A stretch of DNA of 24,392 bases from DASUKL01 sp036278755 (GCA_036278755.1 DASUKL010000016.1:1-24392), one strand, 5' to 3'; shown: positions 1-8,628, counted from the stretch's first letter. Numbers and translations: made by a program. The notes: a model not told the origin generated them from the letters alone.

Positions 1-2
1 CC

Positions 3-515
3 GAACGCCTGGGCTCCGTCGTCCTCCTCGACGCCCGGGCGCCCGAGCGCTATCGCGGCGAGATCGAGCCGATCGACCCACTGGCCGGCCACATCCCGAC
101 GGCCCGCAACTCGCCGCTGGCACGCAACATCGGGCCCGACGGGCGGTTCCTCGACCCTGAGATCTTGCGGGCGCGGTTCGCGAGCTTGGGCGTCGGCCGT
201 CCGCAAGCGGCCGCATCGGGTCCGGCTGCAGCGTCGGCCTCGGGCGCAGCATCGGCCTCGGGGGCAGCGCCAGCGTCGGCGTCCGGATCGGGTCCGGCAG
301 CGCCCGCCTCGGGCGCAGCATCGGGCTCGGGGGCAGCGCCCGCCTCGGCCGTCGTCTATTGCGGCAGCGGCACGAATGCCTGCCAGCTGGCCCTGGCCAT
401 GCGCGTGGCCGGTCTGCCCGATCCCCTCCTCTACGTCGGCTCGTTCAGCGATTGGAGCCGGTCCGGGGCTCCGGTGGTCACGGGCGACGACCCCGGCGAC
501 CCGCCTTCCGGCTAG
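3..515 (+). CDS. sulfurtransferase (rhodanese family), 3' part
   Basis: The reading frame is open from the left edge, so the 5' end lies outside the window. The visible part is the second rhodanese domain of a thiosulfate/3-mercaptopyruvate sulfurtransferase, which moves sulfane sulfur from a thiol donor to an acceptor. The segment LLDARAPERYRGE followed by PIDPLAGHIPTARN is the typical start of this domain, and YCGSGTNA near the end is the catalytic loop, whose Cys carries the persulfide. Between RFASLGV and the catalytic strand (VVYCGSG) sits an insertion of about 50 residues made almost only of Ala, Ser, Gly and Pro, encoded by imperfect direct repeats at about 210-345. The family normally has a short loop there. 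The domain ends normally, so the protein is probably functional. Whether donor specificity is for thiosulfate or mercaptopyruvate cannot be decided. Confidence 0.9.
   Translation, partial: ERLGSVVLLDARAPERYRGEIEPIDPLAGHIPTARNSPLARNIGPDGRFLDPEILRARFASLGVGRPQAAASGPAAASASGAASASGAAPASASGSGPAAPASGAASGSGAAPASAVVYCGSGTNACQLALAMRVAGLPDPLLYVGSFSDWSRSGAPVVTGDDPGDPPSG
210..345 (+). repeat. Ala/Ser/Gly-coding low-complexity repeat inside the sulfurtransferase
   Basis: Imperfect direct repeats of the type GCCTCGGGCGCAGCATCG and GCCTCGGGGGCAGCGCC recur in frame and encode an (A/S/G/P)-rich stretch just before the catalytic strand. It looks like replication-slippage expansion within a surface loop. Confidence 0.7.
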
Positions 516-537
516 CCTCGAAGGGCCGGAGCCGCCG

Positions 538-1263
538 TCACGTTTCTCGTCGAGGCCCCGCGAGGCCTGCGGAGGGCCGGACACGGACGCTGACGTGGCT
601 CGCGGCCCGTGCCGGCAGGGGCAGGCCGAGGAGCCCGTCGATCCGACCGACGGGCCTGATCAGCCACTGCCGAACGGCGAGGTTGCGCTGCGGCAGCGCG
701 GCCTGCACGGCGTTGGCGTGCGACTGGATGACGCGCCGATTCGATCGGGTCGCGCCGACCACCAGGAGCCGCGCCGTGACCCGCGGTTCCCAGCCCCGCT
801 CCCGGACCACGATGGGGGCCATGCGTTCGTATCGGCCGAGTTGCTGCAGCGCGCTCTGGAAGTCCGTGAGGCGTGGCTTGACCTCGATGATCAGGAGCGT
901 TCGGCTGGCCGCGTGCCAACCCAGGACATCGATCGATCCGCCGCTATAGCCGAGCGCGACCGCGACCTCCCAACCGGCTTCGCGGAGCAGCACCGCGACG
1001 GCTTCGACCAGCGCCGCATGAGCCTCGTCGGTCAGGTGGCGCAGGTCCCCCCGGGAGTAGATCACCTGCAGGTCGATGCGTAGCCCGAGGACGACCCCCA
1101 CCCGACGCAGCGCGCCGAGACGGACGCGGTCGAGCCGGCCGTGCTCGATGGCGGACACGACCGGAACCGCAGCCTTCGCCGCGGCGGCGAGTTCGGTCTG
1201 GCGGATGGCCTGCCTGACCCGAGCCGCTCGGATCTGCCGGCCGAGGGCCAGATCGTCGCTCAT
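538..1263 (-). CDS. XRE-type HTH protein with PD-(D/E)XK nuclease-like domain
   Basis: 241 aa. Residues about 8-62 form a Cro/C1 (XRE) helix-turn-helix: RQTELAAAAK and VPVVSAIEHGRLDRV match helices 2 and 3. Residues about 78-210 look like a PD-(D/E)XK nuclease fold. There is a helix with Glu, then GGSIDVLGW (D112), then LLIIEVKPRL (E127, K129), so D-x14-ExK, and later QLGRY and a strand-helix end. This fold is used by restriction and repair nucleases and by some dead sensor versions. An ATG start at 1263 is used; no clear Shine-Dalgarno is visible. It is convergent with the sulfurtransferase (22 bp apart) and no methyltransferase or toxin partner lies beside it. It could be a DNA-binding regulator with a degenerate nuclease module or a targeted nuclease. 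The HTH call is firm; the nuclease call rests on the motif pattern alone. Confidence 0.8.
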   Translation of the reverse strand: MSDDLALGRQIRAARVRQAIRQTELAAAAKAAVPVVSAIEHGRLDRVRLGALRRVGVVLGLRIDLQVIYSRGDLRHLTDEAHAALVEAVAVLLREAGWEVAVALGYSGGSIDVLGWHAASRTLLIIEVKPRLTDFQSALQQLGRYERMAPIVVRERGWEPRVTARLLVVGATRSNRRVIQSHANAVQAALPQRNLAVRQWLIRPVGRIDGLLGLPLPARAASHVSVRVRPSAGLAGPRRET

Positions 1264-1330
1264 GCGCCCGACTATGGGCCCGGGCGCTTAGCGGACGGTT
1301 GGCCGCCGCTTACCTAGGACTTACTCGGCC

Positions 1331-1372
1331 GCTTGGCGGGGTGGGCTTGGCGGGGCGGGCTTGGCTGGGTGG
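1331..1372. repeat. 14-bp tandem repeat, 3 copies
   Basis: Copies at 1331-1344, 1345-1358 and 1359-1372 with unit GCTTGGCGGGGTGG. The second copy has one change and the third has one change. Confidence 0.85.
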
Positions 1373-1379
1373 AAGCTGC

Positions 1380-1430
1380 GCGTTGGGGCTGTGCGTTGGG
1401 GCTGTGCGTTGGGCTGTGCGTTGGGGCTGT
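1380..1430. repeat. 13-bp tandem repeat, 4 copies
   Basis: Unit GCGTTGGGGCTGT at 1380-1392, 1393-1405, 1406-1417 (one G shorter) and 1418-1430. Confidence 0.9.
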
Positions 1431-1643
1431 GCGGTCCGGTCATTGCGGAAGGGGCGATGACGAGCTGGCCGCCGGCGTGCTGGGGCGATCTTCGGGGCAT
1501 TCCGCGGGCGCCCGGCGTCGCGTCGCATCGCGCGCGCGTCGCGTCGCGTCGCGCGATGCTCGGCTAAGGAAAGGGGCCGTAGGACGTTGGCCAATCAAAG
1601 CCGCCTCAAGGACGTGGACCAGGGGACGGGACCGCCCGGAGCG

Positions 1644-1682
1644 TTGGCCAAATACGCCGTGGGCGGAGCGTTATATCCGAAC
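1644..1682 (-). repeat. dispersed TTGGCCA element, copy 1
   Basis: The sequence begins TTGGCCAAATACGCCG and ends GCGGAGCGTTATATCCGAAC. Its reverse complement matches 18090-18128 at 34 of 39 positions. Related shorter versions (TTGGCCA, GCGGAGCGT, TATGGCCA) follow at 1715-1803. Confidence 0.8.
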
Positions 1683-1767
1683 GCCGACGATGACATCGGC
1701 GCTGGCGAGGCGATCGTGGCCATATAGGCATGGATCGGCGCGTATGGCCACGTTTAGGCGCCCGAGC

Positions 1768-1803
1768 TTGGCCAGATAGGTCCGTAGCGGAGCGTATGGC
1801 CAA
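1768..1803. repeat. inverted TTGGCCA/TGGCCAA pair
   Basis: TTGGCCA at 1768-1774 and TGGCCAA at 1797-1803 flank the shared core GTAGCGGAGCGTATGG. The core GGAGCGTATGGCC occurs again at about 18027-18039. Confidence 0.6.
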
Positions 1804-1828
1804 GGCGCAAAGGGAGGCCGGGCATAAC

Positions 1829-1932
1829 GGTGTCGAAATCGCCCGGTTTGGCCAGAGGGCCGGGCGGCGGCGGGCATGAGGGTGTCGAAATCGCCCGGTT
1901 TGGCCAGAGGGCCGGGCGGCGGCGGGCATAAG
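1829..1932. repeat. 52-bp tandem repeat, 2 copies
   Basis: Copies 1829-1880 and 1881-1932 differ at one of 52 positions. Each contains TTTGGCCAGAGGG, linking it to the TGGCCA element family. The unit's tail also appears just before copy 1 (GCCGGGCATAA, from about 1818). Confidence 0.9.
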
Positions 1933-1946
1933 GCCGAGGTAGGCCG

Positions 1947-2078
1947 CCGAAGACGACCGGCGCCCCGCGGCGACCGGACCCTCGCAGCCACCGAAGACGA
2001 CCGGCGCCCCGCGGCGACCGGACCCTCGCGGCCACCGAAGACGACCGGCGCCCCGCGGCGACCGGACCCTCGCGGCCG
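1947..2078. repeat. 44-bp tandem repeat, 3 copies
   Basis: Units start at 1947, 1991 and 2035 with CCGAAGACGACCGGCGCC and differ by only a few bases. The third copy runs straight into the next, shorter array. Confidence 0.9.
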
Positions 2079-2127
2079 CCGGACCCTCGCGGCGACCGGA
2101 CCCTCGCGGCGACCGGACGCTCGCGGC
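2062..2127. repeat. 17-bp tandem repeat, 4 copies
   Basis: CCGGACCCTCGCGGC recurs at 2062, 2079, 2096 and 2113 (last copy with one change). It appears to be an expansion of the second half of the 44-bp unit. Confidence 0.85.
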
Positions 2128-2132
2128 GGTCC

Positions 2133-2164
2133 GCCGTCGGGACGCCCCGCCGTCGGGACGCCCC
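2133..2164. repeat. 16-bp tandem repeat, 2 copies
   Basis: GCCGTCGGGACGCCCC at 2133-2148 and 2149-2164, ending 14 bp from the rpoD stop codon. Confidence 0.85.
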
Positions 2165-2178
2165 GCGCGGGCGCTCCC

Positions 2179-3839
<1,661 letters not shown>

Positions 3840-3843
<4 letters not shown>

Positions 3844-5954
3844 CGGCGGGTACCTCCTGTGACGGGCTGGTCGGTGATGGGTTCGGTGGGATGGCTGCGG
3901 TGGCGGGTGAGCAGGGTCGTCGTCTGTCGGGTCCGGTCAAGCTCGATGCGCTGGGCCTGGAGCTCGCGGAGCTCGATCCCCAGGCGGGCTCGGGCCTCGG
4001 CGTCAGCGGCGGCTTCGGCTTCGGCGAACTCGGCCCGCTTGAATTCGACCGTCTCGTCGAGGCGGCGCTTGCGCAGCGCCAGCAGACACTGGCGGATGGC
4101 CAGCTGAGGGTCGTCCGATTCGGGCTCCGCACGGGCGTAGAGGGCCCGGGCCAGGCCGGCCAGGGCCGGATCGAGGGCGGCCAGGAAGCGGTCACGCTCG
4201 AACCGGCCGGCGGGGTCGGCGCCACGGTCGGCCAGGAGGCCCCGCCACAGCTCCCGGGCGGGGGTCGTCTCGAGGTCCTCGGGGGCCAGCGAGGCGGCGA
4301 TCTCAGGCTGGAGGTCGGGCCGCAGGAGGGCCAGCCGCAGGAGGGTGGCCTCGGCCGGCAGGAGGGTGGCCTCCACGGCCCGCGGATCGAGGACGTCGGG
4401 CCCGGCCAGGACGGCGTCGAGGTTGATGCGCGCACCGGCGTGGATGCCGTCGGGGCCGCCGCGGGTGGCACTCGCCGCGCCACGGGCCGAGGTGCCGAAG
4501 CGCGACGGCTGGCGGAGCGCCTCGGCGATGACCCGATCGTCCACCAGCGCCCGGCGCGACAGCTCGCCCACGAACCCGTCGCGCCGGACGGGGTCGCTGA
4601 CCGTCCGCAGGATGGGCAGCAGGGCGGCCACGATCCGCTCGCGGCCGGACTGGGTGCGGACGCCGAAGCGCTGCACGTAGTGGTCGATGAGGTACTCCAT
4701 GATGGGCTGCGGAGCGTCGGTCGCGGCCCGCCACGTCTCCGGCTCGTCGCGGATGACCTCGTCGGGATCCTTGCCCTCGGGCAGGCGCACGACGCCGACC
4801 TCGGTCAGCCGGCCACGATGGGGCGACCGCTCGATCTCGCCGATGAGGGCCGAGAGCTCGGTGGCCCCGAACGTGCCGGCACCCTGGCCGGCGGCATCGA
4901 CGTCGTAGGCCAGGGCCACGGATGGGGCGTAGCGGGTGACGAGCTCGACCTGGCCGGCGGTGAGGGCCGTGCCCAGGCCGCCGACGACGTTCTCGAACCC
5001 GGCCTGGTGGGCCATCAAGGCGTCCGTGTAGCCCTCGACGATGACCGCCCGACCGAGCTTGCGGGCCGGCCCTTTGGCCCGATCGATGAGATACAGGGTG
5101 CGGCTCTTGTCGAAGAGCGGCGTGGCCCGGGTGTTGAGGTACTTGGGCTCGCGGCCGTCGGGGCTGGGGGCCAGGATGCGGCCGCCGAAGCCGGTGGGAT
5201 GGCCGGACGCGTCCCGGATGGGGAACATGACCCGGCCGCGGAAGACGTCGTAGACGCCGGGGCGACGCGCCGCCGAGGCTGATCGGGCTCGCTGGGAGCG
5301 GCTGGCGAGGCCGGCCTCGACGAGGTCCTCTTCGGTCGCTCCGCGCTTGGCGATGAGGGCTCGGGCCAGGCCGTCCCAGGCGTCGGGTGCATAGCCCAGC
5401 TGGTAGGTGTCGATCGTGGCATCCGTGAAGCCGCGGCCGTGGAGATAGGCCAGGGCCTGCTCGCCCGCCCGACTCGCGGTGAGCACCGCGTGATACCAGG
5501 CGATGGCCGATTCGAGGAGGCCACCGAGGCGCTTGCGCCGGGCATCCTCACGGCTCGAACGCTCGTCGAGCTCCACGCCGGCCCGCGCGGCAAGCCGCCG
5601 CAGCGCTTCGGGGAACGTCACGCCGTCCCGCTCCATGACGAAGCTGAAGACGTCGCCGCCCTTGCCGCAACCGAAGCACTTCCAGGTCTCGCGGGCGGGG
5701 GTCACGACGAAGCTGGGCGTCCGCTCCCCGTGGAAGGGGCAGAGGCCCTTGTAGCTGGCGCCGGCCTTGCGCAGGCTGACGGTCTCGGCTACGAGATCGA
5801 TCAGGTCGACCTTGCTCTTGATCTCGGCGGTCTGGGTGGGACCTGCGGCCGTGGGGTGTCTCCTTCGTTCTCGTTCTTGCGTTCGCCGGCTCGCGGCGGC
5901 GGTCGGGTCTCGCGGGCCGCGGTCGGGTCTCGCGGGGCCGCGGGGACCTCGCAT
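3840..5954 (-). CDS. dnaG: DNA primase DnaG
   Basis: Makes RNA primers for the replication fork. The CHC2 zinc finger is at about 70-100 (C72, H75, C93, C96; CPFHGERTPSF, WKCFGCGKGG). The catalytic core follows, with YLNTRATPLFDKSRTLYL before the TOPRIM domain (VIVEGYTDAL, E307; LAYDVDAAG, D351 and D353 for metal). The C-terminal part (about 500-680) is the DnaB-interacting region. The only ATG/GTG/TTG start in frame is the ATG at 5954, giving 704 aa with a 34-residue Arg/Pro-rich leader unlike the family. An ACG at 5852-5850, preceded by AAGGAGA at 7 nt, would give a normal 670-aa protein starting TAAGPTQTAEIKSKVD. The true start is therefore open. The gene is the first of the dnaG-rpoD operon and ends in a 4-base overlap with rpoD. 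Confidence 0.96.
5859..5865 (-). promoter_or_regulatory. Shine-Dalgarno AAGGAGA before a possible ACG start of dnaG
   Basis: AAGGAGA on the minus strand lies 6-7 nt upstream of ACG (5852-5850), exactly where DnaG homologues normally begin. No ATG, GTG or TTG exists in frame near it. This either marks a non-canonical start or a recent ATG-to-ACG change. Confidence 0.5.
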
Positions 5955-6042
5955 CCGTCCCCGATGCGAGTCGGTGCATCACGCGCCGGCGTGGCTGCTC
6001 GCCGAGCCCGCCGCCGGCACCCGACGGACACAGCTGTCGCCG

Positions 6043-6057
6043 TGTCAAGTCTTGACA
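6043..6057. promoter_or_regulatory. 15-bp palindrome TGTCAAGTCTTGACA
   Basis: A perfect 7-bp inverted repeat around a single T, made from the same TGTCAAG box that is repeated at 6109-6160. It lies downstream of the candidate dnaG -10, in the presumed leader, so a repressor could act here. Confidence 0.6.
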
Positions 6058-6085
6058 AGACGTTCGACACGGCGTTCCTGTGACG

Positions 6086-6114
6086 ATTCTCCCCTCGTGA
6101 GCGGGGCTTGTCAA
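6086..6114 (-). promoter_or_regulatory. candidate sigma-70 promoter of dnaG-rpoD
   Basis: On the minus strand a consensus -35 TTGACA (6114-6109) is followed after exactly 17 nt by GAGAAT (6091-6086), a 4/6 match to TATAAT. Transcription would start near 6079, about 125 nt before the ATG at 5954. The -35 is also the innermost TGTCAAG box of the array. Confidence 0.5.
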
Positions 6115-6160
6115 GCCCCTTGTCAAGAGGCTGTCAAGGGGCTGTCAAGACCTTGTCAAG
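6109..6160. repeat. five phased TGTCAAG boxes
   Basis: TGTCAAG occurs at 6109, 6121, 6132, 6143 and 6154, so spacings are 12, 11, 11 and 11 bp, about one helical turn. All are in the same orientation (CTTGACA on the dnaG strand). The surrounding bases differ, so the box rather than a longer unit is conserved. It resembles an operator array for a protein binding one DNA face. Confidence 0.8.
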
Positions 6161-6210
6161 CCCCTCCCGTCCGGACTTCGACGGTCACGGAGGAGCCATC
6201 ATCGGTGTGA

Positions 6211-6330
6211 AAGCGCGTGGAAACGGCCTGGAACATGCGCGAGGCGCACCGCTGCCTCGAGCGCCACCTCGCCAACGTGGTCTACCGGACGATGTTGCTC
6301 GACCCGCAGCCCCCGGAGATCAGGGCTTGA
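6211..6330 (+). pseudogene. C-terminal remnant of a transposase-like protein
   Basis: After an in-frame stop at 6208-6210, about 39 codons read KRVETAWNMREAHRCLERHL and on through ANVVYRTMLLDP to a TGA at 6328. The pattern REA..CL.RHLA..VY resembles the C-terminal tail of IS110-type transposases as I remember it. Nothing upstream continues the protein, and no terminal repeats are visible. It fits a decayed insertion sequence; the family is uncertain. Confidence 0.4.
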
Positions 6331-6476
6331 CGAGATAGGAGCTCAAGTCGTGGGACTCGACCCTAGGATGCCCTCCGAGTCGGCGGCTGGTAGGCCCCCC
6401 TCACGCCGGACGCGCGGAGGGTTTTCGCCATTGCGACGTGGTTTCCGCTCAGCCCGGGTCCACTAGCGGCCGAACG
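6331..6476. other. non-coding gap
   Basis: No gene, repeat or clear terminator was recognised between the transposase-like remnant and the small secreted-protein gene. Confidence 0.5.
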
Positions 6477-6806
6477 CTACGGTACAACCGGGTGCGGAGG
6501 CGGCGAGGCGCCCGTCCACGGTTCACCGACCGACTTTGCACCGGTCCTGGTTCCGCAACTCCCCGGCGAAGTCTCAACGCACACGCTTGTCCCGTCTGGC
6601 GGCCCGCCATACGAGCTCGGAGAGGGGGCGCGCGTCACAGCCGGCGTCGGTGGCGCCACGGACGGATCGGCCGTGGAGGCCGCGTTGCCTGCGCCAGAAC
6701 GGCCGTTTGGCACCCCATCAGCCGACGCGAGTGTTGTTGTCACGACGCCTGCCGCCACTATCACTGCGGCTAGCCCAACGAGCAGCGTGAGACGTGTACG
6801 CGACAT
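6477..6806 (-). CDS. small secreted or anchored Pro/Ser-rich protein
   Basis: 109 aa from ATG 6806, chosen because GGAGGCAGGA stands directly before it; a longer version from 6830 has no such site. The N-terminus MSRTRLTLLVGLAAVIVAAG is a signal peptide or membrane anchor, with a plausible cleavage after LASA. The rest is Gly/Ser/Pro/Thr-rich, with two cysteines (VCVETSPGSCGT) that could form a disulfide. No family is recognised. The Shine-Dalgarno lies right behind the stop of the preceding truncated ORF, so the two may be co-transcribed. It could be a remnant of a larger exported protein. Confidence 0.5.
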   Translation of the reverse strand: MSRTRLTLLVGLAAVIVAAGVVTTTLASADGVPNGRSGAGNAASTADPSVAPPTPAVTRAPSPSSYGGPPDGTSVCVETSPGSCGTRTGAKSVGEPWTGASPPPHPVVP

Positions 6807-6816
6807 TCCTGCCTCC

Positions 6817-7110
6817 TCACTGGCAGGCAATGTAGTTATCCGTGAACGTCGTGGTCGTGTTCATTGCGTACGGGAACGCGAGGTAGTGCCCGACGTACAT
6901 GTCAGTTTCGATCTCAGTCTGCGACCCGAGCGTGTACCACGTACCGCTGACGCGCACGGCCGTGCAACCGAGCTCCTGCGCGATGATGCGCATCTCCGCG
7001 GCTACCGTCGCCTGGTCGGAGGTTGGTCGGCTGTCGTGGTCGCCCGGCAGGAAGCCCATGTCGTAGTCGACGCCCTTGCCCCGCACCACGCCTCCGTTCG
7101 CCCCGACCAT
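6817..7110 (-). pseudogene. truncated ORF of unknown family downstream of arr
   Basis: 97 codons from an ATG with no visible Shine-Dalgarno, 12 nt after the arr stop. The first 55 residues (GKGVDYDMGF, AEMRIIAQELGCTAVRVSG) resemble the N-terminus of a larger actinobacterial-type family, often annotated only as hypothetical, with KGV.YD.GF followed by EMRII..DL.C.AVR(I/V)G. After that the sequence departs and stops early at NYIACQ. I read it as the 5' fragment of a broken gene that may still be translated. The family link is from memory and unverified. Confidence 0.4.
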
Positions 7111-7122
7111 AGCCGAGCATCG

Positions 7123-7593
7123 TCAGTTGATGATCTCGCCCCGTTCGTCGGCCCGAATGGCTGCGATGCGGTCGCGCCAGGCCTTCAGGGTGTCGGGTGG
7201 GAGAGGGGTCCAGTCCGTCACCTCGCCGACGACGCGCAGGGGTTCGCGGCTCCGGAAGGACCGGGTGGGGTTGCCCGGGAACTTCTTGTCGGTCACGTTC
7301 GGGTCGTCCTCGAACGCGCCCGTCGGCTCGACGACGTAGACCCGAGGGGCGCCGTCACCCTCGGCGAGCTCGGCAGCGAGGACAGCGCCGTCACGCAGCG
7401 CGGTGAAGTAGATGTGGTTCATCACGACATCGGGCCGGTAGTTGGACCGGAAGCCGGCGGTGAGCAGGTCACCGACCTGCAGGTCGGCCTTCGTGCCGTG
7501 ATAGAACGGTCCCTTGTCCAACGACAGGCTCCTCATCAACGACCGCCGCTCGGCCACGCGCCCGGGCGATGAGCTCGGCACGTTCCCTCCCAC
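7123..7593 (-). CDS. arr: Arr-type NAD-dependent rifampin ADP-ribosyltransferase
   Basis: 156 aa from GTG 7593. The protein matches Arr enzymes, which inactivate rifamycins by ADP-ribosylating the ansa-chain hydroxyl. FYHGTKADL (H32), MNHIYFTAL (Y62) and FEDDPNVTDKKFPGNPTRS (D97) carry the three residues equivalent to His19, Tyr49 and Asp84 of the Mycobacterium smegmatis enzyme, with the same spacings of 30 and 35. The REPLRVVGEVTDW end is also typical. The start is uncertain: GTG 7593, the GTG four codons later (behind GGAGGG, too close), or ATG 7536 (MRSLSLDKGPFYHG) are possible, and all retain the catalytic domain. It sits beside decayed mobile-looking DNA. The natural substrate in a soil bacterium may be a rifamycin or another molecule. 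Confidence 0.93.
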   Translation of the reverse strand: MGGNVPSSSPGRVAERRSLMRSLSLDKGPFYHGTKADLQVGDLLTAGFRSNYRPDVVMNHIYFTALRDGAVLAAELAEGDGAPRVYVVEPTGAFEDDPNVTDKKFPGNPTRSFRSREPLRVVGEVTDWTPLPPDTLKAWRDRIAAIRADERGEIIN

Positions 7594-7807
7594 TACTGCC
7601 CTGCGTCAAGGCCTCGATGGGCCTTAGCACGTACTCCCTGGGGGCGGGCTACCGATGTCGCACGGGTTGGTGTCGATGCCGCACGGCGTGCTGGTCCCGA
7701 CCAGCGCGACCGCCCCAGCGGCGCTCAGGGACGAGAGCCCGCACGGTCGGGATGATCGTCCGGCTCCTGCGGCGTCGGCGAGCGCATGACACGCTGGCCC
7801 GTGCCGA
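7594..7807. other. non-coding gap between arr and the SufR-like regulator
   Basis: About 210 bp without a supported gene, terminator or repeat. Short open frames overlapping it show no domain features. Confidence 0.5.
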
Positions 7808-8581
7808 TCAGCGGCTCTTGAGCGCGCTCTCGATGGCCACGCAGCACCAGCCCGGCTGGGGGTCCGGTCGGGCCACGTAGCCCGCCCCGCCACAACGCTC
7901 CACGATGCCTTCGACGAGCGCCAGGTTCATGCCGCAGACGAGTTGCTCATGGCCCTCGACGAGGGCGTGGAAGGGGCAGTTGGCGAGCCGGATCGCCCCA
8001 TCCTCGGCCTCGCGCGGCTGGTAGCCCTGGGCCTGCAGGGCGGCCATCAGCCGGTCGCGGGCTCGCTCGGGGTCCGCATCCGGGGTCGCCTGCCCGGGGC
8101 CCTCCCCTGTCTCCCCTGCCTCCCGTGCCTCCCCTACGTCTTCTGCCCCTCCTGCTTCGCCTGCCTCTCCGGCTTCCACGTGGCCCAGGTCGCGGGCGGC
8201 CTCCCGCAGCCGCTCGGGGGGCAGCGCCGATCCGGCTGCGTCGAGGGCCGTGGCGAAGAGCTCCGCGGCCAGCTCGTAGCGCCGCTCGGGGAGCGTCACG
8301 ACCACGTCGCGCTCGGCGCGCCGGTAGAGCTTGGCCGGGCGACCGGCCCCGGGCCCGGTCCGGCCGGACAGGCGGCGGAACTCGGGGGTCAGCAGGCCGG
8401 CCTCCACGAGGCGGTCGAGGTGGAAGGCGGCCAGGGCCCGCGAGACGCCGACGGCGGCGGCCGCCTCGTCCCGGCTGAGCGCCCGGCCGGACCTGATCAC
8501 GGCCTCGTAGAGGGCGCGCCGGACATCTTCGTCGAGCATGGCCACCGCCCGGATGTCGTCGCGATCGGGAAGCATCCCCAC
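7808..8581 (-). CDS. HTH transcription regulator with SufR-like cysteine domain
   Basis: 257 aa from GTG 8581 (ATG 8575 is two codons later; neither has a clear Shine-Dalgarno). A winged helix-turn-helix spans about 20-90 (LSRDEAAAAVGVSRALAAFH, LDRLVEAGLL, GRPAKLYRR), as in DeoR/ArsR-like regulators. The C-terminal half has NCPFHALVEG (C202), LVCGMNLALVEGI (C216) and GWCCVAI (C246, C247). The spacings of 14 and 30 are close to those of the Fe-S ligands of SufR (13 and 28), so it may sense Fe-S status or redox. An acidic Glu/Ala/Gly linker (about 137-165) built from short repeats joins the halves. No suf genes are nearby, so its target is unknown. Confidence 0.8.
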   Translation of the reverse strand: MGMLPDRDDIRAVAMLDEDVRRALYEAVIRSGRALSRDEAAAAVGVSRALAAFHLDRLVEAGLLTPEFRRLSGRTGPGAGRPAKLYRRAERDVVVTLPERRYELAAELFATALDAAGSALPPERLREAARDLGHVEAGEAGEAGGAEDVGEAREAGETGEGPGQATPDADPERARDRLMAALQAQGYQPREAEDGAIRLANCPFHALVEGHEQLVCGMNLALVEGIVERCGGAGYVARPDPQPGWCCVAIESALKSR

Positions 8582-8628
8582 GAGTCTACCGCCAACGCGT
8601 GCTCGTCTAAGGACGAGCCACCCGATGC

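Larger units (their letters stand above)
1264..2178. other. gene-free stretch filled with tandem and dispersed repeats
   Basis: No convincing gene lies between the HTH/nuclease gene and the 3' end of rpoD. Open frames here are made of repeats and have no domain signature. The stretch holds at least six different tandem arrays (periods 14, 13, 52, 44, 17 and 16 bp), a GCGTCGC-rich run at about 1513-1555, and several TGGCCA-centred elements at 1644-1803. No tRNA or obvious small RNA was recognised. Confidence 0.75.
5955..6210. other. dnaG upstream region
   Basis: Non-coding. It carries a candidate promoter and TGTCAAG boxes, listed separately. Nothing else was recognised in it. Confidence 0.6.

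Noticed and set aside
1947..2127. Possible CRISPR or iteron origin
   Set aside because: The 44- and 17-bp units are contiguous and nested without spacers; no DnaA boxes or replication initiator gene is adjacent apart from the dnaG operon itself.
7624..7893. Small Cys-containing frame ending GIDTNPCDIGSPPPGSTC
   Set aside because: It overlaps the regulator gene end in another frame and has no start signal or recognisable domain.
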